Positions 18,428-28,233 of a stretch of 64,000 nucleotides of DNA are shown piece by piece. The notes under the pieces are model-generated. The model was not told the origin of the DNA. It saw nothing but the letters and a program-made list of their open reading frames with translations, and did no database searches. Where the stretch lies: contig JAHBWD010000004.1 in assembly GCA_019637175.1 (NCBI GenBank), positions 62,001-126,000 on the forward strand, given 5' to 3'. A program made the translations under genes and the position numbers. The stretch is from Labilithrix sp. Its GTDB lineage: Bacteria > Myxococcota_A > Polyangia > Polyangiales > Polyangiaceae. Each line of letters begins with the position of its first letter. The first letter of the stretch is position 1.

Positions 18428-19960
18428 GTGAACAGGCATCGCCGTCTCGCCTCGCTCGCGATCGTGACGCTGCTGGCGTCGAGCGCGACGGCGGGCGATG
18501 CGCTCGCGAACGAGAGCGAGCCGCAGCCGAGCGCGCCCGCGCACCCCGCGCAAGTCACGACGGAAGACGATCGGTCCCCGCGCAGCACCGACAAACCGAT
18601 CGTGGTGTGGCCGACGCTGACGCCCGCGGGCGACGAAGCGAGCCCGGTCGCGCTGCACAAGCCGGCGGCGACCGAAGGCGCCGTCTATGCCCGCGCGCAG
18701 GAGCTCGACGCGACGCTGCGCGACGCGGTGCAGGACCTCGACTTCACGCTCGACGTCGCCGATCCCGGCCCGGCGACGGGCCACGCGCGCGATCTCGATC
18801 TCATCGATCGCGCGTCGAAGTCGACGGCGCACGGCGGCCCGCAAGACACCGGCACGTGGGTCGTGAGCGCGCGCCTCGAGGCGCTCGGAGGCGATCAGTT
18901 CATCCTCCGGATCGTCGCCGTTCCCCCGAAGGGCAAGCAGCTCCGCACGCGGGTCGAGCGCGTCTCCGGCGCCGACGTCGCGGTGCGCGGGCTCATCCTC
19001 CTTCGCGATCTCCTCCTCATGCCCTCGGGCGGAGCGAGCGGCGACGCCGGCGCGCGCCCGACGGAGTCGGCGGGCAGCGGGGTGATGTCGCCGCTCCGCT
19101 CTCAGGGCCGCGCCGTGCTCGCGGCGAACGCGGCGCTGTTCGGCGCCTTCACCGCCTTCGCGATCCAGCGCGCGAGCGGTTCGGATGATCCTCGCCTCCT
19201 CTACCCTCTGCTCGCCCTCGGCACCGGCGTCGGCCTCGGCGGCGCGCTGCTCGTCGCCGGCGAATGGGACGTCGGGACGGGCGACGCGTGGACGCTCGCG
19301 GGCGGCGCGTGGTGGGGCACGACCGCCGGCATCCTGATCGCCAACGGACGGCACGTGTCGCCGCTCACCGATCGCTACGCGTGGGGCGTGGGGGGCGGCC
19401 TCATCGGCCTGTCGCTCGCGACGTTCTCCGTCGCGCGAGGCAAGGCCGACGAGGGCGACGCCGTGCTCGTCAACTCGGGCGCGGCCCTCGGCCTCGGGCT
19501 CGGCGCGCTCGCCGACTACTTCTACGTCGGCGACATCGAGAAGCGCACGCCGTACACCGGCATGGGCTACGGCGCCGCGATCGGCCTCGTGACCGGCGGC
19601 ACGATCGCAGCGCTCGCGCAGGTCTCACCCTCGCGCGTCCTCTTGATCGATCTCGGCGCCGGGCTCGGCGCGGCCGCCGGAGCCGCCGCCGGCAGCCCGC
19701 TCGTGTTCGAAAACGTCACCGAAGGAAAAACGCGCGGGTTCGTCGCCGCTACGGCGATCGGCACGATCGCCGGCGCAGGCATCGCGTGGTGGCTGACGCG
19801 CGAGAAGAGCGCGCCGCCGCCGGGGTCCGCACCACAGGCGCTCGCGGCGCCTCCACGTCCCGAGCCGCGCGTCGTGCCCTTCGGCGGCGTCATCGGCGCT
19901 TCCGCGACGCCGCAGGGGCAAGTCCCCGCGTACGGCGTCGGTGCCCGCGGCGCATGGTGA
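18428..19960 (+). CDS. Gly-rich membrane protein with signal peptide
   Basis: I choose the GTG at 18428, which has GGAG six bases upstream and gives a standard signal peptide (NRHRRLASLAIVTLLASSATA). An in-frame GTG at 18416 is the alternative. The product is 510 residues. An N-terminal soluble part (30-225) contains a strand-rich domain (TWVVSARLEALGGDQFILRI). The C-terminal half has seven or eight Gly/Ala-rich hydrophobic stretches between about 240 and 460, resembling glycine-zipper or small barrel hairpins. No enzyme motif is seen. It follows the barrel gene and ends flush with the convergent lipoprotein gene. Confidence 0.7.
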   Translation: MNRHRRLASLAIVTLLASSATAGDALANESEPQPSAPAHPAQVTTEDDRSPRSTDKPIVVWPTLTPAGDEASPVALHKPAATEGAVYARAQELDATLRDAVQDLDFTLDVADPGPATGHARDLDLIDRASKSTAHGGPQDTGTWVVSARLEALGGDQFILRIVAVPPKGKQLRTRVERVSGADVAVRGLILLRDLLLMPSGGASGDAGARPTESAGSGVMSPLRSQGRAVLAANAALFGAFTAFAIQRASGSDDPRLLYPLLALGTGVGLGGALLVAGEWDVGTGDAWTLAGGAWWGTTAGILIANGRHVSPLTDRYAWGVGGGLIGLSLATFSVARGKADEGDAVLVNSGAALGLGLGALADYFYVGDIEKRTPYTGMGYGAAIGLVTGGTIAALAQVSPSRVLLIDLGAGLGAAAGAAAGSPLVFENVTEGKTRGFVAATAIGTIAGAGIAWWLTREKSAPPPGSAPQALAAPPRPEPRVVPFGGVIGASATPQGQVPAYGVGARGAW

Positions 19961-21016
19961 CTACTTGCGCAAGCGCACGACGGCGCCCTCGGGATCGCTC
20001 GCCGTGGCCTGCACGGTGAAGTAGACGTAGGTGCCGTCGACGACGACGCTCGAGGCGCCGCGCTGCTGGATCGCGACGATCTCGCCCGCGCCGAGCCCGT
20101 TCTTCGGAAAGCGCCCGACGGTCCCCGACGCCGCGTCGACGTACCACATCGTCGCTCCGTCGAGCGCGATGCCGCGCACCTTCGGGTTGTCGCCGGGCGG
20201 CGCGAAGAGCGAGGCCGCGGTTCCCCCGGGTCGCCGCGGCATCGACCAGATGTCGAACCCTTCGCCGGAGTAGACGGTCGTGTCGTCGAGGAGGAACGCG
20301 CTCGGCGGATCGGGCGCGAGCAGGTCCTCGTCGGGCTTGCCGAACGTCGTGACGGCGCCTCCCGTCTTCGAAGTGCTCCGCGTCGCGCCGCCGGACTCCA
20401 CCCACACGACGCCGAGATCGTCGACCGCGATCGCGACGGGCTCGTCTTGCTGGTCGAGGATCTGCGGCGAAGTGCCGTCTTTCGTCATTCTCGTGACCGT
20501 CCCCGGAGGAACGCCGGAGACGGTCGACGTCGCGGCGAAGAGCGAGTCTCGATCGACCGCGATGCTGTTCACGGCGCCGCCGTCGACGGACACGATCGTC
20601 GTCACGTCCGGCCCCGCGGCCTTCGCGACCTTCCGCACGACTCCGTCGGCGACCCAGAAGAGCGAGCCGCCGGCGCCCGGATCGGCCACGAGGATCGTGA
20701 CGCTCGTCCCGATGTTGCCGGCGACGGTGCGCGCGTCGCCACCAGGCTTCGGGGCGCTCATGATCTCGGCGCTGCCGCGGTTCACCCAGTAGAGGTTCGC
20801 GTCGTCCTGCGCGAGCAGATCGGGGAAGCGCTGCTGCCCGACCGCGATCTCCGTCGGCACGAGCGAACCGTCGGCGCCGCCGTCCGGCGTCGCGACGTCG
20901 CCGCCGTCGTCGAGCGGCGGACCGTTCTGGAGATAGTCGAGCGACTGCACGAACGAGCACGCCACCGACGCCGAAGCCGCCGCGCAGAAGACGAAGACGA
21001 AGCGCCGGCGCGTCAC
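19961..21016 (-). CDS. Lipoprotein with beta-propeller-like repeats
   Basis: The GTG at 21016 overlaps the preceding stop (GTGA) and gives 351 residues. The signal ends in the lipobox SVAC (about residue 19), followed by an Asp/Gly-rich linker. The body carries repeated units such as LYWVNRGSAEIMSAPKPGG, FWVADGVVRKVAKA, VVWVESGGATRS and MWYVDAASGTVGRFPK. These are spaced as blades of an NHL/SMP-30-like propeller. Such Polyangial lipoproteins often follow Ser/Thr kinases. It is the last gene of a three-gene operon with a kinase and a PEGA-like protein. Ligand unknown. Confidence 0.75.
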   Translation of the reverse strand: MTRRRFVFVFCAAASASVACSFVQSLDYLQNGPPLDDGGDVATPDGGADGSLVPTEIAVGQQRFPDLLAQDDANLYWVNRGSAEIMSAPKPGGDARTVAGNIGTSVTILVADPGAGGSLFWVADGVVRKVAKAAGPDVTTIVSVDGGAVNSIAVDRDSLFAATSTVSGVPPGTVTRMTKDGTSPQILDQQDEPVAIAVDDLGVVWVESGGATRSTSKTGGAVTTFGKPDEDLLAPDPPSAFLLDDTTVYSGEGFDIWSMPRRPGGTAASLFAPPGDNPKVRGIALDGATMWYVDAASGTVGRFPKNGLGAGEIVAIQQRGASSVVVDGTYVYFTVQATASDPEGAVVRLRK

Positions 21017-21870
21017 GGCGAGCGCCGCACTTTCACGCGCGGCATCCACGGCGGATCGGTCCGCGCGACCTTCGCCGATGCGTCGGGTGCGCCGGTGATG
21101 GCGGGCCAGGCGAGCACGATCGCGGTCGCCGCCGCGGCGAGCGAGATGAAGAGCGAGATGTCCGCGATGAGGTAGTCGCGCTTGACGGGGCTCACCTGAT
21201 CGTCGGTGCACCGCGGTCCGCACGATCCGGCGAGCTCTCTCTCCGTGGCCTTGCCGCTGAGCGCGAAGGCCGTGAACGAGCCGAGCCCGACGAGCGCGAC
21301 GCCGCCGGCGACGTACGCGAGCGCCGGCACCTGCCGCGTCGCGACGGGCGCCGCGACCTCCGACGTCTTGGGAGCGAGCGTGCCGAAGTCGGCGATGACC
21401 TTCTTGTTCTTGTCGCCTTCGACGACGAGCACGCGCTGCTCGATCGATTTTCCGTCCTCGCGCTCGAAGCGAAACACGTGCTCTCCCGGATCGACGTCGA
21501 CGGCGGTGCCGGTCAAGCGATCGGTGAGCGCGGCTCCGTCGAGCATCACCTTGACCGCGGTCGCGTCTCGACCTTCCTCGTCGCGCGCCTCGAGCGCGAC
21601 CGTCGGCGCCTCCTTGTCGACGACCGCGAGCTGCTCCACGCACTCCTTGCGGATGATCGCGGGGCACTCGGCGCGCGCGCACGCCACGAACTGCTCGCGC
21701 GCGCCGTGGAGCTTCTTTCGCCCGCGGAGGCTCTGCGCCTCTTCGTGCGCCGCGATGCACGCGGCCTTCACGCCCTTCGCCGGAGGCGCGGCGTACGCCG
21801 CGCTCGCCGCGAGAACCAGGGTGCCGGCGACGGCCGCGACGCCGAGCGATCTCACGGATCGGGCACGCAT
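21013..21870 (-). CDS. Secreted protein with PEGA-like domain and membrane helices
   Basis: The product is 285 residues. A Sec signal is cleaved after AYA. A Cys-containing helical segment follows (VKAACIAAHEEAQSLRGRKK, then CARAECPAIIRKEC). Next comes a beta domain about 95-170 (VKVMLDGAALTDRLTGTAVD, then PGEHVFRFE) with the PEGA look: a strand, DG, and PGxHxxR/F. Two hydrophobic helices lie near 185-210 and 240-265. The start overlaps the kinase gene by 19 bases and the stop overlaps the next start by four. This architecture is typical of genes cotranscribed with myxobacterial kinases. A role in surface binding or signalling is inferred. Confidence 0.72.
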   Translation of the reverse strand: MRARSVRSLGVAAVAGTLVLAASAAYAAPPAKGVKAACIAAHEEAQSLRGRKKLHGAREQFVACARAECPAIIRKECVEQLAVVDKEAPTVALEARDEEGRDATAVKVMLDGAALTDRLTGTAVDVDPGEHVFRFEREDGKSIEQRVLVVEGDKNKKVIADFGTLAPKTSEVAAPVATRQVPALAYVAGGVALVGLGSFTAFALSGKATERELAGSCGPRCTDDQVSPVKRDYLIADISLFISLAAAATAIVLAWPAITGAPDASAKVARTDPPWMPRVKVRRSP

Positions 21871-23387
21871 TCGGGTTTGAAGTGCTTCTGCCCCTTCGCG
21901 TCGATGGTGAAGGGGATGTCGCAGGTCGGCTTGCGCGGCCGCGCAGGGCGCCCCGCCGGAGGTCGCGACTTGGTCGGGATCGTCGCGGTCGTCGAAGGTG
22001 CGCTCGACGGCGCGCTCGAGGGCGCGGCGCTCGCTTCGGTCGTGGCGCTCGGCTCCGGGGCGCTCGCCGAAGCGGAAGGCGCCGGCGTGACGATCGGCGG
22101 CGCGCTCGCCGGCGCCGGCGTCTCCACGCGCGCGCGCGTCACCGTGACGACGACGACGAGCGCGATCGCGAGCGCCGCAGCGCCGGCGATCGCCATCGCG
22201 ACGCCGAGCCGCGACACGGGCGGCTTCGCGGTCGCCGGATGGATCGTGCTCTGCACGGTCGCGAGCTCGGTCGACTCGGCGACCGGAGCCGACGGCGGAG
22301 CGCTCGCGCGCGCGCCGACGTCGGTCGGCATCTCCGCGTTCTGCCTTCGGCGCTCGGCCTGCTCGATCGCGCGCGCGAGCGTCGAGTCGGAGCCCTGCGC
22401 CGCCGGCATCTCGTGCGACGAGCGCTCGACGGCCTGCACGAGCGTCGCGCGCCCCTCGAGGATCGTCTTCGCCGTCGACGAGACCCACGCGCCGATCTCC
22501 TTGGCTCGCGGCAATGCGATCGCTTCTTCGATCGCGTTCGCCATCTCCTCGGCGGTCGCCCAGCGCTTCGCGGGATCGCGCTCGAGCCCGCGCAGCACCG
22601 CCGTCGAGAGCCCCGGCGGCAGGTCCGCCACGAGCTTCTCCGGCGGATCGATCGGCCCGGCGAGGACCTTGGCGACGATCTCCGACGGCGAATCGGCGAA
22701 GAACAGGCGCCGCGCGCAGAGCATCTCCCAGAGGACGACGGCGGCCGCGAAGACGTCGGTGCGGCGATCGACCGCCGCGTGCTGGAGCTGCTCCGGCGCC
22801 ATGTACGCGGTCTTGCCCTTGATCTGCCCGTCTTCGGTCGCGGTCGCGCGAGAGGCCGCCTTGGCGATTCCGAAGTCGAGGACGCGCGCGACGCCGTCGA
22901 CGCCGACGAGAATGTTCTGGGGAGAGACGTCGCGATGGACGATCCCGAGCGGCGCGCCGTTCTTGTCGCGCGCCTCGTGCGCCGCGTGCAGACCGTGCAG
23001 CGCCTGCGCGACGATGCTCGCGGAGAACGCCGTCGGGATCCGGCGCTGCGCGTCGAGCGTCAGCTTCCACAGGTGGGCGAGCGAGTCGCCCTCGACGTAC
23101 TCCATCACGACGAGGAGCTCGTCTTGCTCGGCGACCACGTCGAGCGTCGGGACGACGTTCGGATGTCGGATCACCGCGGCGAGACGCGCCTCGTCGAGCA
23201 GCATCGCGACGAAGTCGGGATCCTTCGCGTAGCCGTCGTGGAGGCGCTTGACGGCGACCGTGCGCGAGAAGCCGGCGGCGCCGAGCAGGCGGCCGACATG
23301 GACCGTCGCCATCCCGCCGGCCGCGATGCGGTCGTGGACGACGTACCGGCCGACGAGACGGCCTCTCGAGGCAGATTGCTCGCGCAT
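21852..23387 (-). CDS. Hanks-type Ser/Thr protein kinase, membrane-anchored
   Basis: From the ATG at 23387 the product is 511 residues; an ATG at 23414 is the alternative. The kinase domain (about 15-290) has the Gly-rich loop IAAGGMATVHVG, the lysine VAVKRL, the catalytic loop HRDVSPQN (the variant common in myxobacteria), DFGIAKA and MAPEQL. A juxtamembrane region follows, then one transmembrane helix near 400 (LGVAMAIAGAAALAIALVVVV) and an Ala/Ser/Pro-rich extracytoplasmic tail with two cysteines. It should phosphorylate Ser/Thr of cytosolic targets in response to envelope signals. It heads a tightly overlapping operon with a PEGA-like protein and a propeller lipoprotein. Confidence 0.9.
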   Translation of the reverse strand: MREQSASRGRLVGRYVVHDRIAAGGMATVHVGRLLGAAGFSRTVAVKRLHDGYAKDPDFVAMLLDEARLAAVIRHPNVVPTLDVVAEQDELLVVMEYVEGDSLAHLWKLTLDAQRRIPTAFSASIVAQALHGLHAAHEARDKNGAPLGIVHRDVSPQNILVGVDGVARVLDFGIAKAASRATATEDGQIKGKTAYMAPEQLQHAAVDRRTDVFAAAVVLWEMLCARRLFFADSPSEIVAKVLAGPIDPPEKLVADLPPGLSTAVLRGLERDPAKRWATAEEMANAIEEAIALPRAKEIGAWVSSTAKTILEGRATLVQAVERSSHEMPAAQGSDSTLARAIEQAERRRQNAEMPTDVGARASAPPSAPVAESTELATVQSTIHPATAKPPVSRLGVAMAIAGAAALAIALVVVVTVTRARVETPAPASAPPIVTPAPSASASAPEPSATTEASAAPSSAPSSAPSTTATIPTKSRPPAGRPARPRKPTCDIPFTIDAKGQKHFKPECVPDP

Positions 23388-23458
23388 TCGCGCCCCAGCG
23401 AGAGATCGTATCACACCGCCGCGGCGCGCCCGCGCTTTCGCGCGCGCGCGTCAGCCCC

Positions 23459-24844
<1,386 letters not shown>

Positions 24845-24867
24845 CGTCGACCTCTCTCGACCGAAGC

Positions 24868-24879
24868 CAAGTGCACTTG
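24868..24879. promoter_or_regulatory. Perfect 12-base palindrome upstream of FHA activator
   Basis: CAAGTGCACTTG is fully self-complementary and ends 24 bases upstream of the activator start at 24844. Size and position suit a dimeric regulator or autoregulation by the Fis-type HTH. No protein is known to me to bind this exact site. Confidence 0.4.
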
Positions 24880-25137
24880 CCCTGCCTGCGCGCCGCGCGC
24901 GCGAGGTGCGCGAGCCTTTGCGCAATCGGCGCAGCGGTCCGCGCGAGCCGCGAAGCGCGCGGCGCGGATGGGGGTGATCAGTGAGCAAAAACGTGAGCCC
25001 GGTGGGATCGTCTCCGCCCCTCCCGGCCTGCTCCCCCACGCCGGGCCCAGGCACCCTGGATCGGACTTTCCCCGGCAAATCGGGCCTCGGCTCCCTCGGA
25101 CCGCTCCGACAAAGGCCCATTTTTCCCGCGAGCTACA

Positions 25138-25154
25138 TTGGCACACATGTAGCA
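25138..25154 (+). promoter_or_regulatory. Sigma-54-type -24/-12 promoter match
   Basis: TTGGCACACATGTAGCA has GG and GC separated by exactly 10 bases, matching the consensus TGGCAC-N5-TTGC except at one position. It lies just before the ATG at 25167. Transcription would start only about two bases before that codon, so the mRNA would be almost leaderless. That weakens the call. Confidence 0.4.
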
Positions 25155-25166
25155 CTCGACTCCCTC

Positions 25167-26354
25167 ATGGACGGGAGGAAGGCTTCTGGGATTCTCGCGG
25201 CGCTCTGGCTCGTGGCGGCGTGCAGCGCGCCGATCGAGGAGGAGACGGTGCGTGGAGGGCGCGCGGCGGTCACGCAGCGCCCCTTCGACAAGAACACGCT
25301 GCTCGACGACAAGTCGATGCGCGATGCGGACGCGATGAGCGTCGCCGACGTGCAGAAGTTCCTCGACAAGACGCCGTGGGGAACGAAGTCGGCGCTCGCG
25401 AGCTACGAGGAAGACGGCAAGTCGGCCGCGCAGCTCATGCACGACGCGGCGACCAAGCACGGGATCAACCCCCTCGAGATGCTGGTCCGCGTGCAGATGG
25501 AGCAGGGCCTCGTCAGCAAGACGAGCGCTCCCGCGACCACGATCTCGCTCGCCTTCGGCTGCGGATGCCCGCACAGCCCGGTGTGCTCCGACGCGTACCG
25601 CGGCTTCGCGAACCAGGCCGAGTGCGCGGCGGGCACGCTGCGTCGCTCGATGGACCGCGCGATCACCTCGCAGGGCACGGTCAGCGGATGGAAGCGGAGC
25701 TCGTCGAAGGAGTCGCAGGACGGGATCTCGATCACGCCCACGAACGCGGTGACGGCGGCGCTCTACACGTACACGCCTTGGGTCGGTGAGGCCGGCGGCG
25801 GCCGGCAGGGCGTCGGCGGCGTCAGCCTCCATCATCAAGTCTGGGGCCGCTTCGCCGAGGCTGCGAGCTACGGCGCATGGGCCACGCAGTCGAACGAGCC
25901 GGAGGCCGAAGAGCCGGGCGGCGCGACCGATCCGCCGGCGGGCGATCCCCCGGCGGGCGAGCCGCCGACGAGCGAAGGTGAAGGCGAGAGCGAGCCGCCG
26001 CCGGGGAGCGGAGACCCGACGCCGCCGAGCGGCGGCGCGGACGCGGGCCCGCCGCGCGACGACCCGAGCGGCAGCGACGCGCCGCCCTCGGACGGATCGA
26101 ACGACGACGCGATCCTCGGCGAGGGCAGCATGCCCCCGTCGTCGAACGCTCCGCCGCCGAAGCCGAAGGGCAAGACGCCGACGCGGCCAGAAGATCTCCC
26201 GCAAGCGAGCGAGGAAGAGCTCGCGGCGAAGAAGAAGACGGCCGAGGGCTGCGCGATGAGCGGCGGCTCGAGCCACGCCGGTCTGTCGAACGCGCTGCTC
26301 GTCGCGAGCGCCATCGCCATGGCGGCGAGCCGCGCGCGACGGCGGCGCGACTGA
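25167..26354 (+). CDS. MYXO-CTERM lipoprotein with lytic-enzyme-like domain
   Basis: The product is 395 residues from the ATG at 25167, which begins a lipoprotein signal (MDGRKASGILAALWLVAAC). Residues about 45-215 form a domain beginning SVADVQKFLDKTPWG. It has INPLEMLVRVQMEQGLVSK, a pattern seen in transglycosylase/glucosaminidase-like hydrolases where the Glu after the helix is catalytic, and a Cys-rich loop FGCGCPHSPVC. A long Pro/Gly/Glu-rich linker (220-355) follows. The tail is GCAMSGG, a hydrophobic helix and SRARRRRD, which fits MYXO-CTERM. Upstream in-frame sequence lacks a signal and is rejected. Cell-wall cutting is inferred, not proven. Confidence 0.75.
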   Translation: MDGRKASGILAALWLVAACSAPIEEETVRGGRAAVTQRPFDKNTLLDDKSMRDADAMSVADVQKFLDKTPWGTKSALASYEEDGKSAAQLMHDAATKHGINPLEMLVRVQMEQGLVSKTSAPATTISLAFGCGCPHSPVCSDAYRGFANQAECAAGTLRRSMDRAITSQGTVSGWKRSSSKESQDGISITPTNAVTAALYTYTPWVGEAGGGRQGVGGVSLHHQVWGRFAEAASYGAWATQSNEPEAEEPGGATDPPAGDPPAGEPPTSEGEGESEPPPGSGDPTPPSGGADAGPPRDDPSGSDAPPSDGSNDDAILGEGSMPPSSNAPPPKPKGKTPTRPEDLPQASEEELAAKKKTAEGCAMSGGSSHAGLSNALLVASAIAMAASRARRRRD

Positions 26355-26357
26355 GCG

Positions 26358-27239
26358 TCACGACGCGGGTGTAGCCGCCGATGACAACCCTCGAAGGAGG
26401 CTCTCCGCGTCGACCGCGCCGCGCACGAGCCGCGCCGAGCCACCTTCGAAGGCGACGGTGCCGTCGATGATGCCCGCGTACATGGCGCGGAACTGCTCGG
26501 CCACGTCGGCGCTGATGCCGAAGCTCGTGAACGCGGGGACGACCGCGGCGAGCGGCGCGCCGTCGGCCTCGACGGGCTTGCCGAGGACCTTCGCCGCCGC
26601 GATCGCGACGTCGCGCGAGCTGTAGTCGCGCGGGCCGGCGAGCTCGAGGATCTGCGTCTTCGCGCTCGCGCCTTCGAGCAGCGCGGTCGCGGCGACGCGC
26701 CCGATGTCGGCGGTCGCCACCATCGGAATCGTGAGATCGGGCGGGAGGAACGTCGGGAGCTTGCCCTGCGCGGCCGCGCCGAGGACGCTCCCCCAGTTCT
26801 CGAGGAAGTAGGCGGCGCGAACGAACGTGAGCTTCGCGCTCGTCTGCGCGAGGCGGCGCTCGGCGTACGCGACGGTGCGGATGATGCCCGTGCCGTCGTC
26901 GTGCTGCGCTCCGATCGACGAGAGGAAGACGACGTGAGGGATCTTGCTCCGGTCGACGGCGCGCGCGAGCGCGTCGACGAACGCGCGCTTTTCCTTCAGG
27001 AGATCGCTCGATCCGGGCGACGGCGGAGAGAGGAGGTAGGCCCCCTTGGCGCCCTCGAGCGCTCGCGTCAGGGCGTCCTCGTCGTCGAGCGCGAGGACGG
27101 CGACGTCGGCCCCGCGCTCCTTCCAGATCGCGCCCTTCTTCGCGTCGCGAACGATCACCCTGACCCTCTCACCCTTCTCGAGCAGCGACTTCGCGACGAC
27201 CGAACCCGTGTTTCCCGAAACACCAGCGATGACGAACAT
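26358..27239 (-). CDS. NmrA-like NAD(P)-binding protein
   Basis: The start is the ATG at 27239, which has GGAGG five bases upstream; the ATG at 27251 overlaps that site and is unlikely. The product is 293 residues. The N-terminal Rossmann motif is FVIAGVSGNTGSVVAKSLLE, followed by VRVIVRDAKKG, the usual NADP-specifying loop. Later segments PHVVFLSSIGAQHDDG and FVRAAYFLENW match NmrA/SDR-a atypical reductases. These act as redox sensors or quinone or aldehyde reductases. It is divergent from a LysR regulator with 70 bases between the starts, a classic arrangement in which the LysR protein controls the reductase gene. Confidence 0.85.
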   Translation of the reverse strand: MFVIAGVSGNTGSVVAKSLLEKGERVRVIVRDAKKGAIWKERGADVAVLALDDEDALTRALEGAKGAYLLSPPSPGSSDLLKEKRAFVDALARAVDRSKIPHVVFLSSIGAQHDDGTGIIRTVAYAERRLAQTSAKLTFVRAAYFLENWGSVLGAAAQGKLPTFLPPDLTIPMVATADIGRVAATALLEGASAKTQILELAGPRDYSSRDVAIAAAKVLGKPVEADGAPLAAVVPAFTSFGISADVAEQFRAMYAGIIDGTVAFEGGSARLVRGAVDAESLLRGLSSAATPAS

Positions 27240-27309
27240 TGGAACCTCCATCGCGACTCAACCTACGCACGGGAGCGCATGCTTCCAATCGATGCTAGTC
27301 ATAGTGAAC
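27240..27309. promoter_or_regulatory. Divergent promoter region of NmrA/LysR pair
   Basis: These 70 bases separate two divergent starts. ATGCTAGTCAT at 27292-27302 is an inverted repeat with 3-base arms and a T-N7-A core. GCATGC lies at 27277-27282. Either could be part of a LysR binding site, but neither is a full T-N11-A palindrome with long arms. Confidence 0.35.
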
Positions 27310-28233
27310 ATGCATGATGTGCATCTATCCGGCGTCGATCTGAACCTCCTCGTGGCGCTCCGGGCCCTCCTCGCCGAGCGCCACGTGACCCGCGCGGCGG
27401 CGCGCATCGGCCTCACGCAGCCGGCGATGAGCCACGCGCTGGCGAGGCTCCGGGAGCTGCTCGGCGATCCCATCCTGGTCCGCACCCCGCAGGGCATGCA
27501 GCCGACGCCGCGCGCCGAGGCGATCGCCGCGCCGCTCGAGCGCGCGCTCGAAGACGTCGAGCGCATCGTCGCGCCGCCCGAGCCGTTTCGCCCCGAGCGC
27601 GCGACGCGTCGCTTCCGGATCGCGACGGGCGACTACGTCGAGCTCGTGTTCTTCCCCGCGTTCCTCTCGCGGCTCTGGGCGGCCGCGCCGCAGATCGACG
27701 TGCGCGTGAGCAACCTGACGGCGCGTCCAGCGGCCGATCTGGCAGAGGGGCGCGTCGATCTCTCGATCGGCGTCCTCCCGGGCTACGGAACGCCGCCGCC
27801 GCGCGGCATCCGCTCGCTGCGGATCATCGAGGAGCGCTTCGTGTGCGTCGTGCGCCACGATCACCCGATCGTGAAGAAGCGGCTCACGCTCGACGAGTTC
27901 GTGGCGCTGCCTCACGCGCTCGTCGCGCCGCGCGGCGAGGCGGGCAGCATCGTCGACACGGCGCTCGCGCGGCTCGGCAAGCGCCGGCGCGTGGCGATCG
28001 AGATCCCCCACTTTCTCGTCGCCCCGCACATCGTGCGCGAGACCGACGTCGTCTTGACGCTCGCCGCGCGCGTGGCGAAGACGCTCGCGCCCGCGCTGGG
28101 CCTCCGCCAGCTCGCGCCTCCGATCGAGATCGCGCCGTTCACGATGGCGATGGTGTGGCACGATCGACAACACGCCGAGCCGGCGCACGTGTGGCTCCGC
28201 GCGCTCGCCGCCGACGTGGCGAAGAAGATCTGA
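27310..28233 (+). CDS. LysR-family transcription regulator
   Basis: The ATG at 27310 gives 307 residues. The winged HTH occupies 10-70 (LNLLVALRALLAERHVTRAA, then QPAMSHALARLRELLGDPIL). The effector-binding domain follows (RRFRIATGDYVELVFFPAFL and VDLSIGVLPG). The C-terminus ends in a WHDR segment common to a LysR subgroup that controls NmrA, DoxX and similar redox genes. It should bind the short divergent region and regulate the NmrA-like gene. Its C-terminal 60 residues clearly resemble the decayed fragment at 37.7 kb. It ends flush with the convergent hydrolase. Confidence 0.9.
   Translation: MHDVHLSGVDLNLLVALRALLAERHVTRAAARIGLTQPAMSHALARLRELLGDPILVRTPQGMQPTPRAEAIAAPLERALEDVERIVAPPEPFRPERATRRFRIATGDYVELVFFPAFLSRLWAAAPQIDVRVSNLTARPAADLAEGRVDLSIGVLPGYGTPPPRGIRSLRIIEERFVCVVRHDHPIVKKRLTLDEFVALPHALVAPRGEAGSIVDTALARLGKRRRVAIEIPHFLVAPHIVRETDVVLTLAARVAKTLAPALGLRQLAPPIEIAPFTMAMVWHDRQHAEPAHVWLRALAADVAKKI

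Larger units (their letters stand above)
24845..25166. other. Divergent intergenic region
   Basis: This 322-base gap between the FHA activator and the MYXO-CTERM gene has no convincing ORF. It contains a 12-base palindrome close to the activator start and a sigma-54-type promoter match close to the rightward gene. A C-rich stretch lies at about 25013-25070. Confidence 0.6.
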
